Positions 22,010 to 33,357 of a DNA stretch of 64,000 nucleotides are shown here, piece after piece. How positions within the stretch are numbered: position 1 is the stretch's first letter; the number at the start of each line of letters is the position of its first letter. Position numbers and translations under genes: made by a program. The stretch is taken from NCBI RefSeq assembly GCF_026210795.1, contig NC_089445.1, forward strand, positions 3,162,001 through 3,226,000, read 5' to 3'. Source of the stretch: Rhizophagus irregularis (taxonomy: Eukaryota > Glomeromycota > Glomeromycetes > Glomerales > Glomeraceae). Under the pieces are notes generated by a model, which was given only the letters and a program-made list of their open reading frames with translations, did not search any database and was not told the origin of the DNA.

Positions 22010-22482
22010 TTAGCAAATACCCAATAAAATAATCATGAATAAAGGCCTAATCACATATAATTTTCAACAATCTATCTGATGGCGACGAAATCGCCACACA
22101 TCAACCTAATCTAGTTGGTAAGTTAAAATTAATAGTGAATAGAAATTATTTTGGATAAAATTATTTGTGTTCTTTCGTGTTCTTTCATTTTCTAGTACAA
22201 TAAGTTAGACAATATAGTAATATTAATATGTTAAAAATTTTAATTTTATACAAATAGATTATTATATTTATAGTAACTAATACAGTATAATCTTTTCTTT
22301 TACTAAATATATGAGAAGGGAAGGGGAAGGGGAAGGGAACTATTTAAAAATATACAGATAAAAAAACTATTCACATAATTTCGATTTTTTACAATAAAAA
22401 AAAAACAATTTGAAACAAATTAAAATTCTGAAAGGTAATTAATTAGTAGATAAATTATATATAGAAATCTATTTTAAAAATT
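22010..22482. other. 3' flank of the secreted repeat protein gene
   Basis: AT-rich, with a purine run GAAGGGAAGGGGAAGGGG at about 22314-22332. No gene. Confidence 0.4.
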
Positions 22483-23615
22483 TTAATAAGAAGATTTCTT
22501 GTCATCTTTTTTATTTTTCTTGTAGTAATCATCTTTCTTGTGGTAATCGTCTTTGTGATCATCTTTCTCGTAGTAGTACTCATTCTTGTAATCATCATCC
22601 TTGTAGTAATCGTCATTGTAGGTATCATCTGGTGAAGCTAAGGCATCACGTCTGTAGTATTTCTTGTCCTTATCTTCGTGGTCATCTTTCTTGTGGTAAT
22701 CGTCTTTGTGATCATCTTTCTCGTAGTAGTACTCATTCTTGTAATCATCATCCTTGTAGTAATCGTCATTGTAGGTATCATCTGGTGAAGCTAAGGCATC
22801 ACGTCTGTAGTATTTCTTGTCCTTATCTTCGTGGTCATCTTTCTTGTGGTAATCGTCTTTGTGATCATCTTTCTCGTAGTAGTACTCATTCTTGTAGTCA
22901 TCTTCCTTGTAATAATCGTCATTGTAGGTATCATCTGGTGAAGCTAAGGCATCACGTCTGTAGTATTTCTTGTCCTTGTCTTCGTGGTCATATTTCTTGT
23001 GGTAATCGTATTTGTGGTCATCTTTCTCGTAGTAGTACTCATTCTTGTAGTCATCATCCTTATAATAATCGTCATTGTATGTATCATCTGGTGAAGCTAA
23101 GGCATTACGTCTGTAGTATTTCTTGTCCTTGTCTTTGTGGTCATCTTTCTTGTGGTAATCGTATTTGTGGTCATCTTTCTCGTAGTAGTACTCATTCTTG
23201 TAGTCATCACCCTTGTAGTAATCGTCATTGTAGGAATCATCTGGTGAAGCTAAGGCATCACGTCTGTAATACTTCTTGTCTTTGTCTTTGTGATCATCTT
23301 TCTTGTAGTAGTCGTCTTTATCATTTTTGTAGGAATGTTCTTTTTTCCCTTTTTTATGATCGTAGTAGTAATAATAATAATCATCTTTGTCTTCCTTCTT
23401 CTTATCATCATAATAATATGAAGAAGGTGACTCGTCACGTTTATTATTCAATTCAATCCCGGTATTAGGAGTAGGAGCAGCAGTAACTACATATATATAA
23501 AATGAATTAGAAAAAAACATTTTACTTATATTCTTTACAGACAAGTTTTATACTCACCTTCATTAAGGGTTGAAACTCCCAAAATTGCCAAACAAATAGC
23601 TATTGTTAACTTCAT
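22483..23615 (-). CDS. secreted Kex2-type repeat protein (353 aa)
   Basis: Exon 1 is 23615-23558, the phase-1 intron is 23557-23487 (GTGAGT...TATGTAG, 71 nt), and exon 2 is 23486-22483. The N-terminus MKLTIAICLAILGVSTLNE is a signal peptide, followed by VTAAPTP and a KR site at 35-36. After a Tyr/Asp/Lys-rich spacer come five 51-residue repeats. Each starts DALASPDD(T/S)YNDDYY and is preceded by KKYYRR, so a dibasic RR opens every unit; the last unit diverges near the stop. Residues are mostly Asp, Tyr, Lys, His. After RR cleavage, DA-LA-SP are three X-Ala/X-Pro dipeptides, suitable for a dipeptidyl aminopeptidase. The layout therefore matches fungal Kex2-processed repeat precursors. Alternatives are a Tyr/His-rich wall or metal-binding protein that is not cleaved. 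The true start is 23615; an unspliced start inside the intron would lose the signal peptide. Confidence 0.82.
22495..23259. repeat. 153-bp in-frame tandem repeat, 5 units
   Basis: The GGTATCATCTGGTGAAGC marker sits at 22621, 22774, 22927, 23080 and 23233, exactly 153 bp apart. Units differ at only a few positions, indicating recent or concerted expansion within the coding exon. Confidence 0.92.
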
Positions 23616-23713
23616 AATTGAATTTTAGACCTTTTATTTTTATTTTTGATTTCGAACTTTTTAATTTATTTCAGATCGAACTGGAGAGTTTTTTGAAGGG
23701 AGAAGAGTGAGGG

Positions 23714-23722
23714 TTTATATAG
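23714..23722 (-). promoter_or_regulatory. TATA box of the secreted repeat protein gene
   Basis: CTATATAAA on the minus strand about 100 nt upstream of the ATG at 23615. Confidence 0.5.
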
Positions 23723-25675
23723 TTTTGGAATTCGAAATTTTCTATTTTTAGTTTACATTATTTTGACTTACCAAATTCCCTTGAATAGAAATTTTCATTG
23801 TTATCATCAATGATGCTAAATTTTAATTAAATAATCTCTTTTCATTTCTTTTAAAGATCTTCAATCTATTCTTTCAATTGTTACCTGTCGTCCGGCTATT
23901 CTTCTCATTCTCAATCCATTCTTTTGAAAAATTGTCATTACGAGAATCAGATCTTCCTTTTAAAAAGGAAATTCATAGTTACCATACTGAGTAATAATCC
24001 TTTAATAGGTTAAATAATTTTCTCTACAATACGTAAGCCACCAACAAATTTTATTAGGGCTTGCATAATAAGTAGTTCCGTCCAATTAACTTACATTATT
24101 TAAATTTGAATATTCATTCTAATGCAGATCATTCTGGGTCAGTAGTAGCAATTGTAAAACAAGGTTTTTAAAGAACTCGAGGCGAAATGAAAATTTTATT
24201 TGTATTACATTGTCATCATAATATACATGTACGGTTATTATATTTTTTTATATAAAGAAATGGTAATACCATAAACGTAATATTTTTTTTTTTTATTATT
24301 GTTATTGTCATTAATTTCATGAATATGAATGAATTAACTTTCATAGTCATACTCGATTAAAAAAATTTTTGATTGATATGGCTCATATTAAAGAAGAAAA
24401 AATGATAGTCATGCAGTTGTGCATAATATGAAAACTTTAAAGCCTTAGCCGTTTTCAAAAATGGTTGATCTCGATGTTGATCATGAAACACAAAATTTCT
24501 AAGCCACGCCGATCACAACTTTTTTTTACATAAAAAACATTTTTTCTTTTTTTTGGTGCATTCTAATAAACAATCCTTTTAGTAGAAATTTCCAATCTAT
24601 TTGCTGCTTGACCTTGAATCACACTTTGGATCATACTTTAGAACACAGAACGAACACGCTTAGATTACACTTTCATAGAATAGTGCTAGAATGATATCGT
24701 GAGTATTAATAAAATATATTTTTAACTTGTTGCGAGACAACGAAATAAAAATCTTGTTAACATAATACATAAAATATGTGAAATTAATATTATATAAAAT
24801 TTTCCCTAACTAATGATCAAAATTTTTGTATATATATATATATATATTATTTTTTTTTTAATTTTATAGACGAGAAGTAATGTTAGATATCGTTTTCGGT
24901 AGGCGGTAGTTTTGTAAGTTTCAGTATGAATTTTTCATTTACTTGTTATTTTATAATAATTTTGTAATTTTTTTTTTTACAGGAAAAATTTTCTAATTAA
25001 CTAACTCATTTTTTAAAACGCTATACTCTATATAATTGTTTTTTGACCGTTATTTGAAATTTTGACGAAGAATCTGGCGTGAAAACAAGGCATTATATTA
25101 TTTTGTAAGTTAAAATAGTGTTGAAATTTATAATTAGAAATTTTAGCATCTTCAAACAGTTATTTAATTTTATAATAGATTTCTTTTGTTTATTTTTTTT
25201 AAAAAAATTATTTTAATCAATTGTTTTTAATTATTTCATTTATTTAATGACTTTGAAATATTTAAACAAATAAACTCAATAATTAATGATTAATACAATA
25301 AAATTTGACCCTTTATTGGCTTCTGATAATATATCTATGTTCAAATTTTTTTTATGAAAAAAACAAGAACGCGGCTCGTTGTACTAACATAAATCAGTAA
25401 ATATCTGTAAAATAAAGTTATAAGACTAAAAAAGTATAAATTCTGGGTTATATTCAATTTAAACACTGCTTTCACCGTAAATTATAATTACCATTTACAG
25501 GGTCTTTACATTAGAAATTTCCAAGTCGACTAATTGAGAATCATGAATTATTAAAACATCAAAATTAGTTAAATTATTTGTGACTATTAAAATTTTAATT
25601 TAATATAAATTTTGAAAATAAAATTAATATCTTCATTACTTTCCTCATTAATATGTATATGAATCAATAATAATA
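23723..25675. other. long AT-rich spacer
   Basis: No gene recognised. Contains a (TA)n run at about 24829-24847 and the short segment shared with 11.1 kb at about 25370-25410. Confidence 0.4.
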
Positions 25676-25679
25676 AATT

Positions 25680-26760
25680 ACTGGAATTTCTTGATCAGTT
25701 TCACAAAATACTGCTTTAATTTCTTTTTCTTCATAACCGAATTTTTATTTTTCATCATTATTACCTTTAATAGAATACCAAAACCTAAATATATTTTTTA
25801 ATTCTTCAGCTCTTGGTCTTTCATTTAAATTCTGTCTGAGTCCATATGATTCACCGAATAAGATTTCTTGAAGCAATATATTGCATTACTTCATATACTT
25901 TATCATTTGATTTTTGTTCATTTGCTGGTCCAGATAATCCAAATTCTAAAATATATGAGCTAACACTAGATTGTATGATATTTCCACTATGTAAATCTTT
26001 ATGTAAATATCCTAATTCATGTAAATTTTGTAAGTCAATTAATGACTCAAACAATAAATGAATTTTATCTTTCCATATAATATTGATATTGTTAAAATTA
26101 TTTAAAAGATTACTTCTCAAATTTCCTTAAGTTTTGTAATCATTATAAAATCTTTAGTTTCTAGACCATTAGTTAATTCATAAAACATTAATCCGCTCTC
26201 TTTAGATAAATTCAATGTATCTTAAGCTATGGTTACAATAAATTTTTCAAATAAAAATATTATTAACAAATTCTTTAATATTAAACAATCTATAAAAATT
26301 TTACCCATTATTTCTATAAAAACTCTATAAAAATGAGCCTTTCATGGATCCATTCACGGAAAATGAAAATATTCCGTGATATGAGGTTATTAATTCCGGA
26401 AATATAAGCCTTTTACGGAATATAAAAAACTGATCTGCTTTTTTTACAGGGATTAAATTAAATTAGAAATAACAACGTACTTCTTTTAAATATTTGTCTG
26501 ACGTATTTCGTGATCCATTTAACCTTTTCAAAAGACTTTCATCTCAATCCAAGTTGCAGAATATACTTTTGCAAAATCACCTTCACCAATTTCTTTTATA
26601 TTTGTAAATCTATCATATGGCCATTCAAGAAAGTCGTAACTAGTAAACTAGTACTTTATATCTGCTATATCCTGCTGGTTTACGCATTGTATTTTTAATA
26701 AATTTAGCAATATTAGAATTTCTACTGATTCATCCTTGCTTCAATTATTTTAAATGGGTC
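25680..26760 (-). pseudogene. decayed TKL-like kinase gene
   Basis: Pieces in order on the minus strand: IAKFIKNTMRKPAGYSRYKV; then FLEWPYDRFTNIKEIGEGDF and AKVYSATWIEM (N-lobe, about 26560-26635); KRLNGSRNTSDKYLKEV (about 26480-26530). A MITE follows. Then come KDFIMITK and the open segment 25851-26120, with HELGYLHKDLHSGNI (catalytic loop) and FGLSGPANE for the DFG region. A C-terminal scrap with NERPRAEELKNIFRFWYS and KFGYEEKEIKAVF follows. Stops and frameshifts separate the pieces, and most of the C-lobe (APE to helix H) is deleted. It belongs to a different kinase subfamily (EWxPYDRF...IGEGxFAKVYSATW) from kinases A-L. Confidence 0.8.
26288..26451. mobile_element. MITE, CCCTGTAAAAA family, copy 1
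   Basis: The left end TCTATAAAAATTTTACCC pairs with the right end read as CCCTGTAAAAAAAGCAGATC. The interior (TTCACGGAAAATGAAAATAT, ATTCCGGAAATATAAGCC) matches the copy at 56491-56671. It sits between exon traces of the kinase pseudogene. Confidence 0.7.
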
Positions 26761-26770
26761 ACATTCTATC

Positions 26771-27589
26771 TTTACACTATAGAGTATAGAACTTTAGTAA
26801 AAGTATATACGAACAATATTTGTGATTGGAATCTTTATCTGAGATATTTAATTTGCTAAATTTGTTTCCATTAGATTATTTACAAAATTTACTTTATTTA
26901 GCGTAATTTTTATATTTATGTCTTTAAACAATGAGTTCCTAAGAAGCTAAGGAATATTTTAATCAAAATAGAAGTTAAACCAACTATTGAAAATTCTTGT
27001 TGAATACTTTTTCCCATGCAATGATATTGCATCAACATCAGGAAGCTGGGAGAATGTGAAACTGCACATTAATTTATACTAGCACAGATCAATGCCAAAT
27101 CATATTGTTCTATGAAAGCAACACAAAACAGTGCAATGAAAAAATAGCATCAATCATCACAAAACAATGCACAGAACATTGCGTTTATAAAATATACTGT
27201 TTATTAAATTTTTTATTATGAAATATAATTGTTTATATCGCTATTGTTTGATTAAAAGTTAATTATAATTTACAACTAATCCTTTGTTCCTTTATCCGTT
27301 ATTTATGATGTGCAGCAGTTGGTTCAACTTCAACAAATAATTCTATTACCTAATTACTGTCATTTAAAAAAATACTTCAAAAATTAACAGTTCATTATCA
27401 TTTTTTAGCTGAGGGACAGCGATCTAAAGCTTCAATAAATAATATCAGATATAGGAAAAAAATATATATTTTAGAATACAAACAAAGATATTTATTCTTG
27501 GTGACTTGGTTGCTATGAATAACATCAGGAGATTATATGAGGCGAATATTAGCGTAAAGTTGTCAAATATGTATAATCCCTGGAAACTT
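26771..27589. other. intergenic, nothing recognised
   Basis: No supported feature. Confidence 0.4.
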
Positions 27590-28130
27590 ACGCTCCGTAA
27601 AAATCTATAAATATATGGTTTTGTATAAATTACACTTAAACATGGTTATTTAAAAAGGCATATCTTGAAAAGTGCCATAAATTATTGATGAATGGGTTGT
27701 TTCAAAGTTTTACATCTTGAAATAATTTCTTAAATATATGATTTTAAGTAATCTACACATAAAATCAATTTAAAAAATACTTCATTTATTTTGCATCTTA
27801 AAAAGTTTCATAAATTCTACATGAATAGGTAGTTCCGAAGTTTTACATCTTGAAAAAATTTCTTAAATATACGATTTTAAGTAATCTACACATAAAAATG
27901 ATTTAAGAAATACTTCATCGATTTTGTATCTTAAAAAGTTTCATAAATTCTACACAAGTAGGTAGTTTCAGTAATCTACACTTTAGAAATTGGCATAAAT
28001 ACATGATATTGCATAACCCACGCATGAAAATGTAAAAATATTTTGAATAAATTTGAAGTTATGTAAAATTTACACAAATAGGTAACTTTGGTAATATATT
28101 TTCGTAATCTACACTCTAAAAGAATTATAT
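27590..28130. repeat. about 130-bp tandem repeat, 3-4 diverged units
   Basis: Units contain TTTTACATCTTGAAA, GATTTTAAGTAATCTACACA, AAATACTTCAT, AAAAAGTTTCATAAATTCTA and GTAGGTAGTTTC. The clearest pair is 27708-27840 and 27841-27975; the units on either side are more diverged. Non-coding. Confidence 0.75.
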
Positions 28131-28220
28131 AAATACATAAATACAAAGGTAAAAGGTTTAGGCATGTCTTTATTCTAAGATAAATATGAAATATAATATT
28201 AATAATTAAAAAAAAAGAAT

Positions 28221-28375
28221 AAATAGCGTAGTGGTTAGATAATGAGACTTAATATATTAATAATTTATCTTGAGGTATTCAGTTCGACTCTTAGTGTAGG
28301 TAAAAAAAAAAATAAATAAAATCTAATTAATAGTTCGACTCTTAGTGTAAGTAAAAAAAAAATAGCAAAATGTAG
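28221..28375 (+). mobile_element. tRNA-derived SINE candidate
   Basis: TAGCGTAGTGG (28224-28234) fits the RNA polymerase III box A consensus. AGTTCGACTCT (28281-28291) resembles box B at a tRNA-like distance. An A-rich tail follows, then a second copy of AGTTCGACTCTTAGTGTA with its own A-run (about 28331-28365). No convincing cloverleaf was folded, so it is read as a tRNA-derived retroposon rather than a tRNA gene. Confidence 0.5.
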
Positions 28376-29678
28376 AAAAATATTGGAAAAATACACAAGT
28401 AAAGAAAAGTTAGAAAAAGAATTATAAAGAAGAAAATTTATTATTTTTACTGTTTAAAAACTATATTGTTTTTTACTATTAAAAAACTACGTCATTTTTA
28501 AGAATACACTATTTTATACCATTGAAAATTTCTCTAAAATTTTCACACTCGTATATCATCGCGAGTGGTGTAGATTTGCGTAGTTTTTCACATATGTATT
28601 ATTTTGTAGATCTACGCTTATTTTATTCTCCTGATGAAGTGCTTGATTAATATTCAACTTAATCAATTACATTTAGCCTTTCAAATATATTTTTGCAATT
28701 TATTTTTTATTATTTTGTGTTAATTTCTTTTGCATACTGAAATATAGGCGATATTGTATTTTACTTAATGGATTGTTCTAACGGATTACGACTACTACCA
28801 TTTAATTATTTACGCAATCTATATTAACTTAATTTAATTAAACATACAAGAATGCCAAGTCGTCTATAACTTATAATTGAAACAAACAACTATAACTTAA
28901 TAATTTTAAATAAAAAAGAAATAAAGTTTCCACCTTATTGCACCAAAGTGTGAACATTTCTAACTAGTATTAGGTACCTTGTTTCCTGACATATATAAAT
29001 AAATTAATCAAGCTTTACAATCTTTCATTAAATTTTTTAATCATGCTTCATGATATACATTGATATCACAACTAAATACTTAAAAAAACATAATCCTTAT
29101 AATATTTGGTTATATATAACATGTTATAAAATATTTTATCTTATTATTATTATATTAATGAACTGATAAGTAACTACTGAATCAACTCTTTTATGATAGA
29201 TGAGTGCCTTGTCTCGTATCATGTGGAGAAATCCAATAAATAGTATGCTTTTGAATACAAATTGCTGCTTAATTATACAAAAGTTGATTACTGAAAATTT
29301 AGTTATTCTTATTCAATTTCTTAATTAAACTTTTGAGTGTGATAATGCCATAGATTGAATTTGCTTATTTATTGTAAGTAATACTTGAATAATTCTTAAG
29401 AATGTTTATTAGCTAAGGTATGATTGAAAGTTGAAAAGATACAAAAGATAAAATTGATACTGTAATCTACTGATAATTTGCTGTTTGATACCACTTGTTC
29501 AATTAATATCTTCAGTAAGCATAATGGTATATAATTCTGTATTATTAGTTATTCATATTAATTGTTGGATTTAATATTAAACATTTAATTCAAGTACTTC
29601 TGCTGAATAATCAATGACTTTCTAATAAATAATATATAAATATAAAAATGTTTCTTAAATCCTAATATCTTAATATCT
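28376..29678. other. AT-rich spacer downstream of kinase C
   Basis: No supported feature. Confidence 0.4.
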
Positions 29679-31314
29679 TTATTCCAATAATTTTATTTTT
29701 TTGACATTTTTATCTAAATGATAATAAAGAAAAAAAATATTAGTTAATTAATTAATAAAAAAAAATCATGAAAAAAAAGTAAATTATTATGCCTTTGCTA
29801 TTATCATCTCCAAGCAGATTATCAATAAACCTTCTTTTATCTTATTTAATGAAATACAAAAAGATTGTTAGCTATTTAAAATTACAATAAAATCAATAAT
29901 TAAATTACTTACTAAATTTTGAAATAATATTTTGGCCTCTTAAAGTTCTTGTAGATTCTGCAGATTTTATCATCATACTTAAAGATCTACTTTTATATAT
30001 AGTGCCAGGGTTATTTGTTATTATAGGCCCAACATGTGAAGAATTTACAATTTCAGTTGGATTTTTATACTCATTTTGACGCATTTTACCAAAAATCCAA
30101 AAAATATTAAGAATATCGTTAGCTTTTGGTCTTTTGTTTGGATCAGGATGCCAACACTTTTGCATTAATTCAATATAACCTTCAGGTGCATTTGTAACAA
30201 TTGGAGGACGAAGACCATCACATATTTCAATAATTAGATCACTATCATGACATTTATCCCAAAATGGTTTTCTACCTGTCATCAACTCCCACATAACCAT
30301 ACCGAAACTATAAATATCTGATGCTTTAGTATATTTTTGTCCTTGAAGTATTTCAGGAGCAACATATGGAATAATTCCATATATTTCATTATCATTATCA
30401 CCATTTAATGTTTCAATTGCAGATTTGTTTATTCCTAAATCACCTGTTATTGCTTCATGATAATAAATAAAAATATTCCCACTATGAAAATCCTTATGAA
30501 TAATATTTGCTTCATGTATATTTTTAAGTCCAGTTATAATGTAATACAATTTGCCCAACTTATCATGCCAGCTAACCTTAGTAAAATCTTTTGTTATATA
30601 ATTTGTAATATCTCCAGATTCATAATATCTTGTAATTATCATAAAATTTGAGGTAACAGGATTTTGAGTAATACCAAAATATTTATTAATATATCCTAAT
30701 CCTACATCTCCATTATTATGTGATTTTTGGTTAAGGGCAAAATTATAAAATAATTTGAGCTAAATAAAATAAGATAAAAATCAATTAAATTAAATCTTAA
30801 TTATCAGTATAAACATTATATATAAGCCAAATAAATAAATATTATAAGATACCTCATGTAATTCTTTAGAAACAATATTTTTAGAATTATTAAGTTCCTT
30901 AAGAGCAACTGTCATCTTACCACTTCGACAATACTTTTGTTTTTCATTATTCCACCTAGATATTGGACCATCCAACCAAGTAGCTTTATAAATTTTACTA
31001 AATCCACCTTCAGCAATGAATGTTATGTCACTAAATTTATCATAAGAAACAAATTCCATTTTTATGGGTATATTACTACTATTGGTTAATGTATATCTTA
31101 TAAAATCATCAATCACTTTATTTCCACTTTGTATAATTGTTTTTGCTCTATAACATATCTCACAAATCTGATTATTTCCATCAAAATGTTTTCTTCTTAA
31201 ATTGCATTCAATACATTTCTTTAATTTCGGTTTAAGTGTAATTGATGGTGTGTTGTTATTCGATATCAAAAAATCAATTTTTAATTTATAATTAATTGAA
31301 TCACTCATACTCAT
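29679..31314 (-). CDS. TKL-like protein kinase C, with a GC-AG intron
   Basis: Exons on the minus strand: 31314-30853, 30759-29913, 29840-29793, 29713-29679, giving 463 residues ending at TAA 29679-29681. Exon 1 carries CIEC...CEIC (zinc-module cysteines), the GNKVIDDFIRYT linker and the N-lobe (AEGGFSKIYKATW, VALKEL). Exon 2 has IHKDFHSGNI, GDLGINK, VAPEIL and the C-lobe. Exon 3 (48 nt, NKRRFIDN) is followed by a GC donor (AAAG/GCATAA) rather than GT. Exon lengths and phase 1 are kept exactly only with this GC-AG intron, which supports it. The last exon (DKNVKKIKLLE) corresponds to the fourth exon of kinase L but ends in a stop, so the two final micro-exons are missing. Met 31308 is an alternative start matching the family better. 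Confidence 0.83.
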
Positions 31315-31397
31315 ATTTAATAAAAAATGTAAAAAAATGATTTATTATAAAACGAATTAATATTCAATATTTGAGAGCATGATAAATAATTTAATAC

Positions 31398-31404
31398 TTA
31401 TATA
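31398..31404 (-). promoter_or_regulatory. TATA box of kinase C
   Basis: TATATAA on the minus strand, about 85 nt upstream of the first ATG. Confidence 0.4.
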
Positions 31405-31409
31405 ATTTT

Positions 31410-33349
31410 TTTTTCCATAGAAAAAAAAATTATATAATAAATAAAGTTACTTCGACCGAATTCTGAAATTCTGTAGGGGATTTCTATGATCAGCTTAATA
31501 CATCAAAATTTTTTAGCCATTACTTTTTATGGAATTATTGAGAATAATGAGAATAATTGGTTTTATTAAATTTGTAATCATTAACATGCAATTTAAAGTT
31601 CCGAGATAGAATTCTTAGAAGTATTGTTCAACATAAAGTTCATAAAGTACTATCATCAATAAAAAAAAAAGATCCGGATCAAGATATGTGAACTTCATAT
31701 TTGGATCATGCATAAAAAATTTTCACTGTTAATTGTCACACCTATATTGTATAATTTGTATTATGCATTGGTGTGATGTGTAAATCATATCTCGCATAAA
31801 ATTTTTTTTTTTTAAGTAAAGTTCAACTAGAATCAATTTGGTTAGTAATTATTAAAAGAATTACTAAGTTTTCTTGATTCTTGATTATGATAATCTATTA
31901 TTAAACAATTAAAATCTGCATTCTATTACGGAATTATCATTCATGCCTGATAAGATAACCATTATAGTAACATTATATAATTACGGAACAATGTTTCATT
32001 TCCGATAGGTCAAGGGAAATTTTTTTTTTGCCTTTTATTTAATTATTAATTATTTATGCAAAATGCATCTGAATCTATGCACTTTTTATTTACTTATGGT
32101 TAAAATTATTAGGATATTTGTAGCACAATATTTTAAAGTTTCTTTACGCCCGATACGATAAAGCGAATTTTGATTTAATTGTAATATTTCAAAACATATG
32201 CACGATTCAATGCATCATTACTTAATAGTTATTTTTTACGTTACGCAGATTGTAATACTGTATGCGGCAATTAAAAATTAAACAAAATTATCGGATGTTG
32301 AATACTACTAACTTTGAATTTAATATTAAAAAGAGTTAAGTTTCTTTAAATCTATATTTTTTTTTTGTTCAATACCAGTAAGTCACAAAATCATTAATCC
32401 AATTATATACTACTAAATTCGTCATAACCTTCATAGGGTAATGAATTACATAGTGGACTTCACGATAATTTGACTGAAAATTTCATACGTATTCGACATT
32501 AGATTGTTGATAAGTTTTTAATATGAATATTATTACCTATACAAATTAAATTTTTTAACGTAGGATAGGAGACATTCGTAACTTTAGGGGATCGATGAAA
32601 CAATTGAAGATTTCGATGTTTTATTATAAATTTTAGCCAGGAAATTTTAGCAATATATTTTCTTTAATTTACGTTAAATACCTATTAGCTATTTATTAAA
32701 TTTTTTATGTATTATTTAACAATAAATAAAAATAAACTCGTTAATTATATAAAAATATATTTTTTCCATATAATAAAATAATTAAACTTGATAATCGAAA
32801 GAGAAGAGAATTAAATATCAAAATCAATTTTCCAGTAGTATACCCTATAATGTAAATCAAAATTATTAATCCCTGTCGCATTAAGTGTCACTCATGATTA
32901 CCTTCATACTAATTTTTGAAAATTGTGAGTGATTAGCTGAGTTTATACTTATTTCCCGGTCTTATATATAGATAGCCTGGAAATTTCTAATTTTAGTTTA
33001 AAATTGTTAGTGACACGCTCCTGCGGATTACCCATTTATTTCCAACTCCTCATGAAATAAATAATACTAATTGATTAATTAACGAACTTATTAACTAAAT
33101 AATAACAGATAATGTTACTTGCCATTATTGTATGCATTTTTAGGATTTATTTATTATTGTTAATATCAAATCAAAATTTTGTGTCAAATAATCTAAAGAA
33201 ATTTAATATTTAAATTATGAAGAGCATTATTGTAAAGAAATATTAATAAGTTATTCACCAGTATTTTTTTTTTTCAAATATTTAATTTTCATATTGATGT
33301 TTTCTAAAGTTTGACGGCAAAAAGTTAAATTTATTAAATATACTGAACT
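31410..33349. other. AT-rich spacer
   Basis: No gene or defined repeat recognised. Confidence 0.4.
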
Positions 33350-33357
33350 ATTGTACC

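Noticed and set aside
22632-23468. 278-codon plus-strand frame rich in His, Cys, Ser and Leu
   Set aside because: It is the antisense of the 153-bp coding repeat of the secreted protein. The minus strand has the signal peptide, intron and TATA box.
27590-28130. CRISPR-like array
   Set aside because: Units are about 130 bp, diverged and contiguous without unique spacers, in a eukaryotic genome.
28221-28300. A functional tRNA gene
   Set aside because: Box A/B motifs are present, but no acceptor or anticodon stem could be paired; a SINE is more likely.
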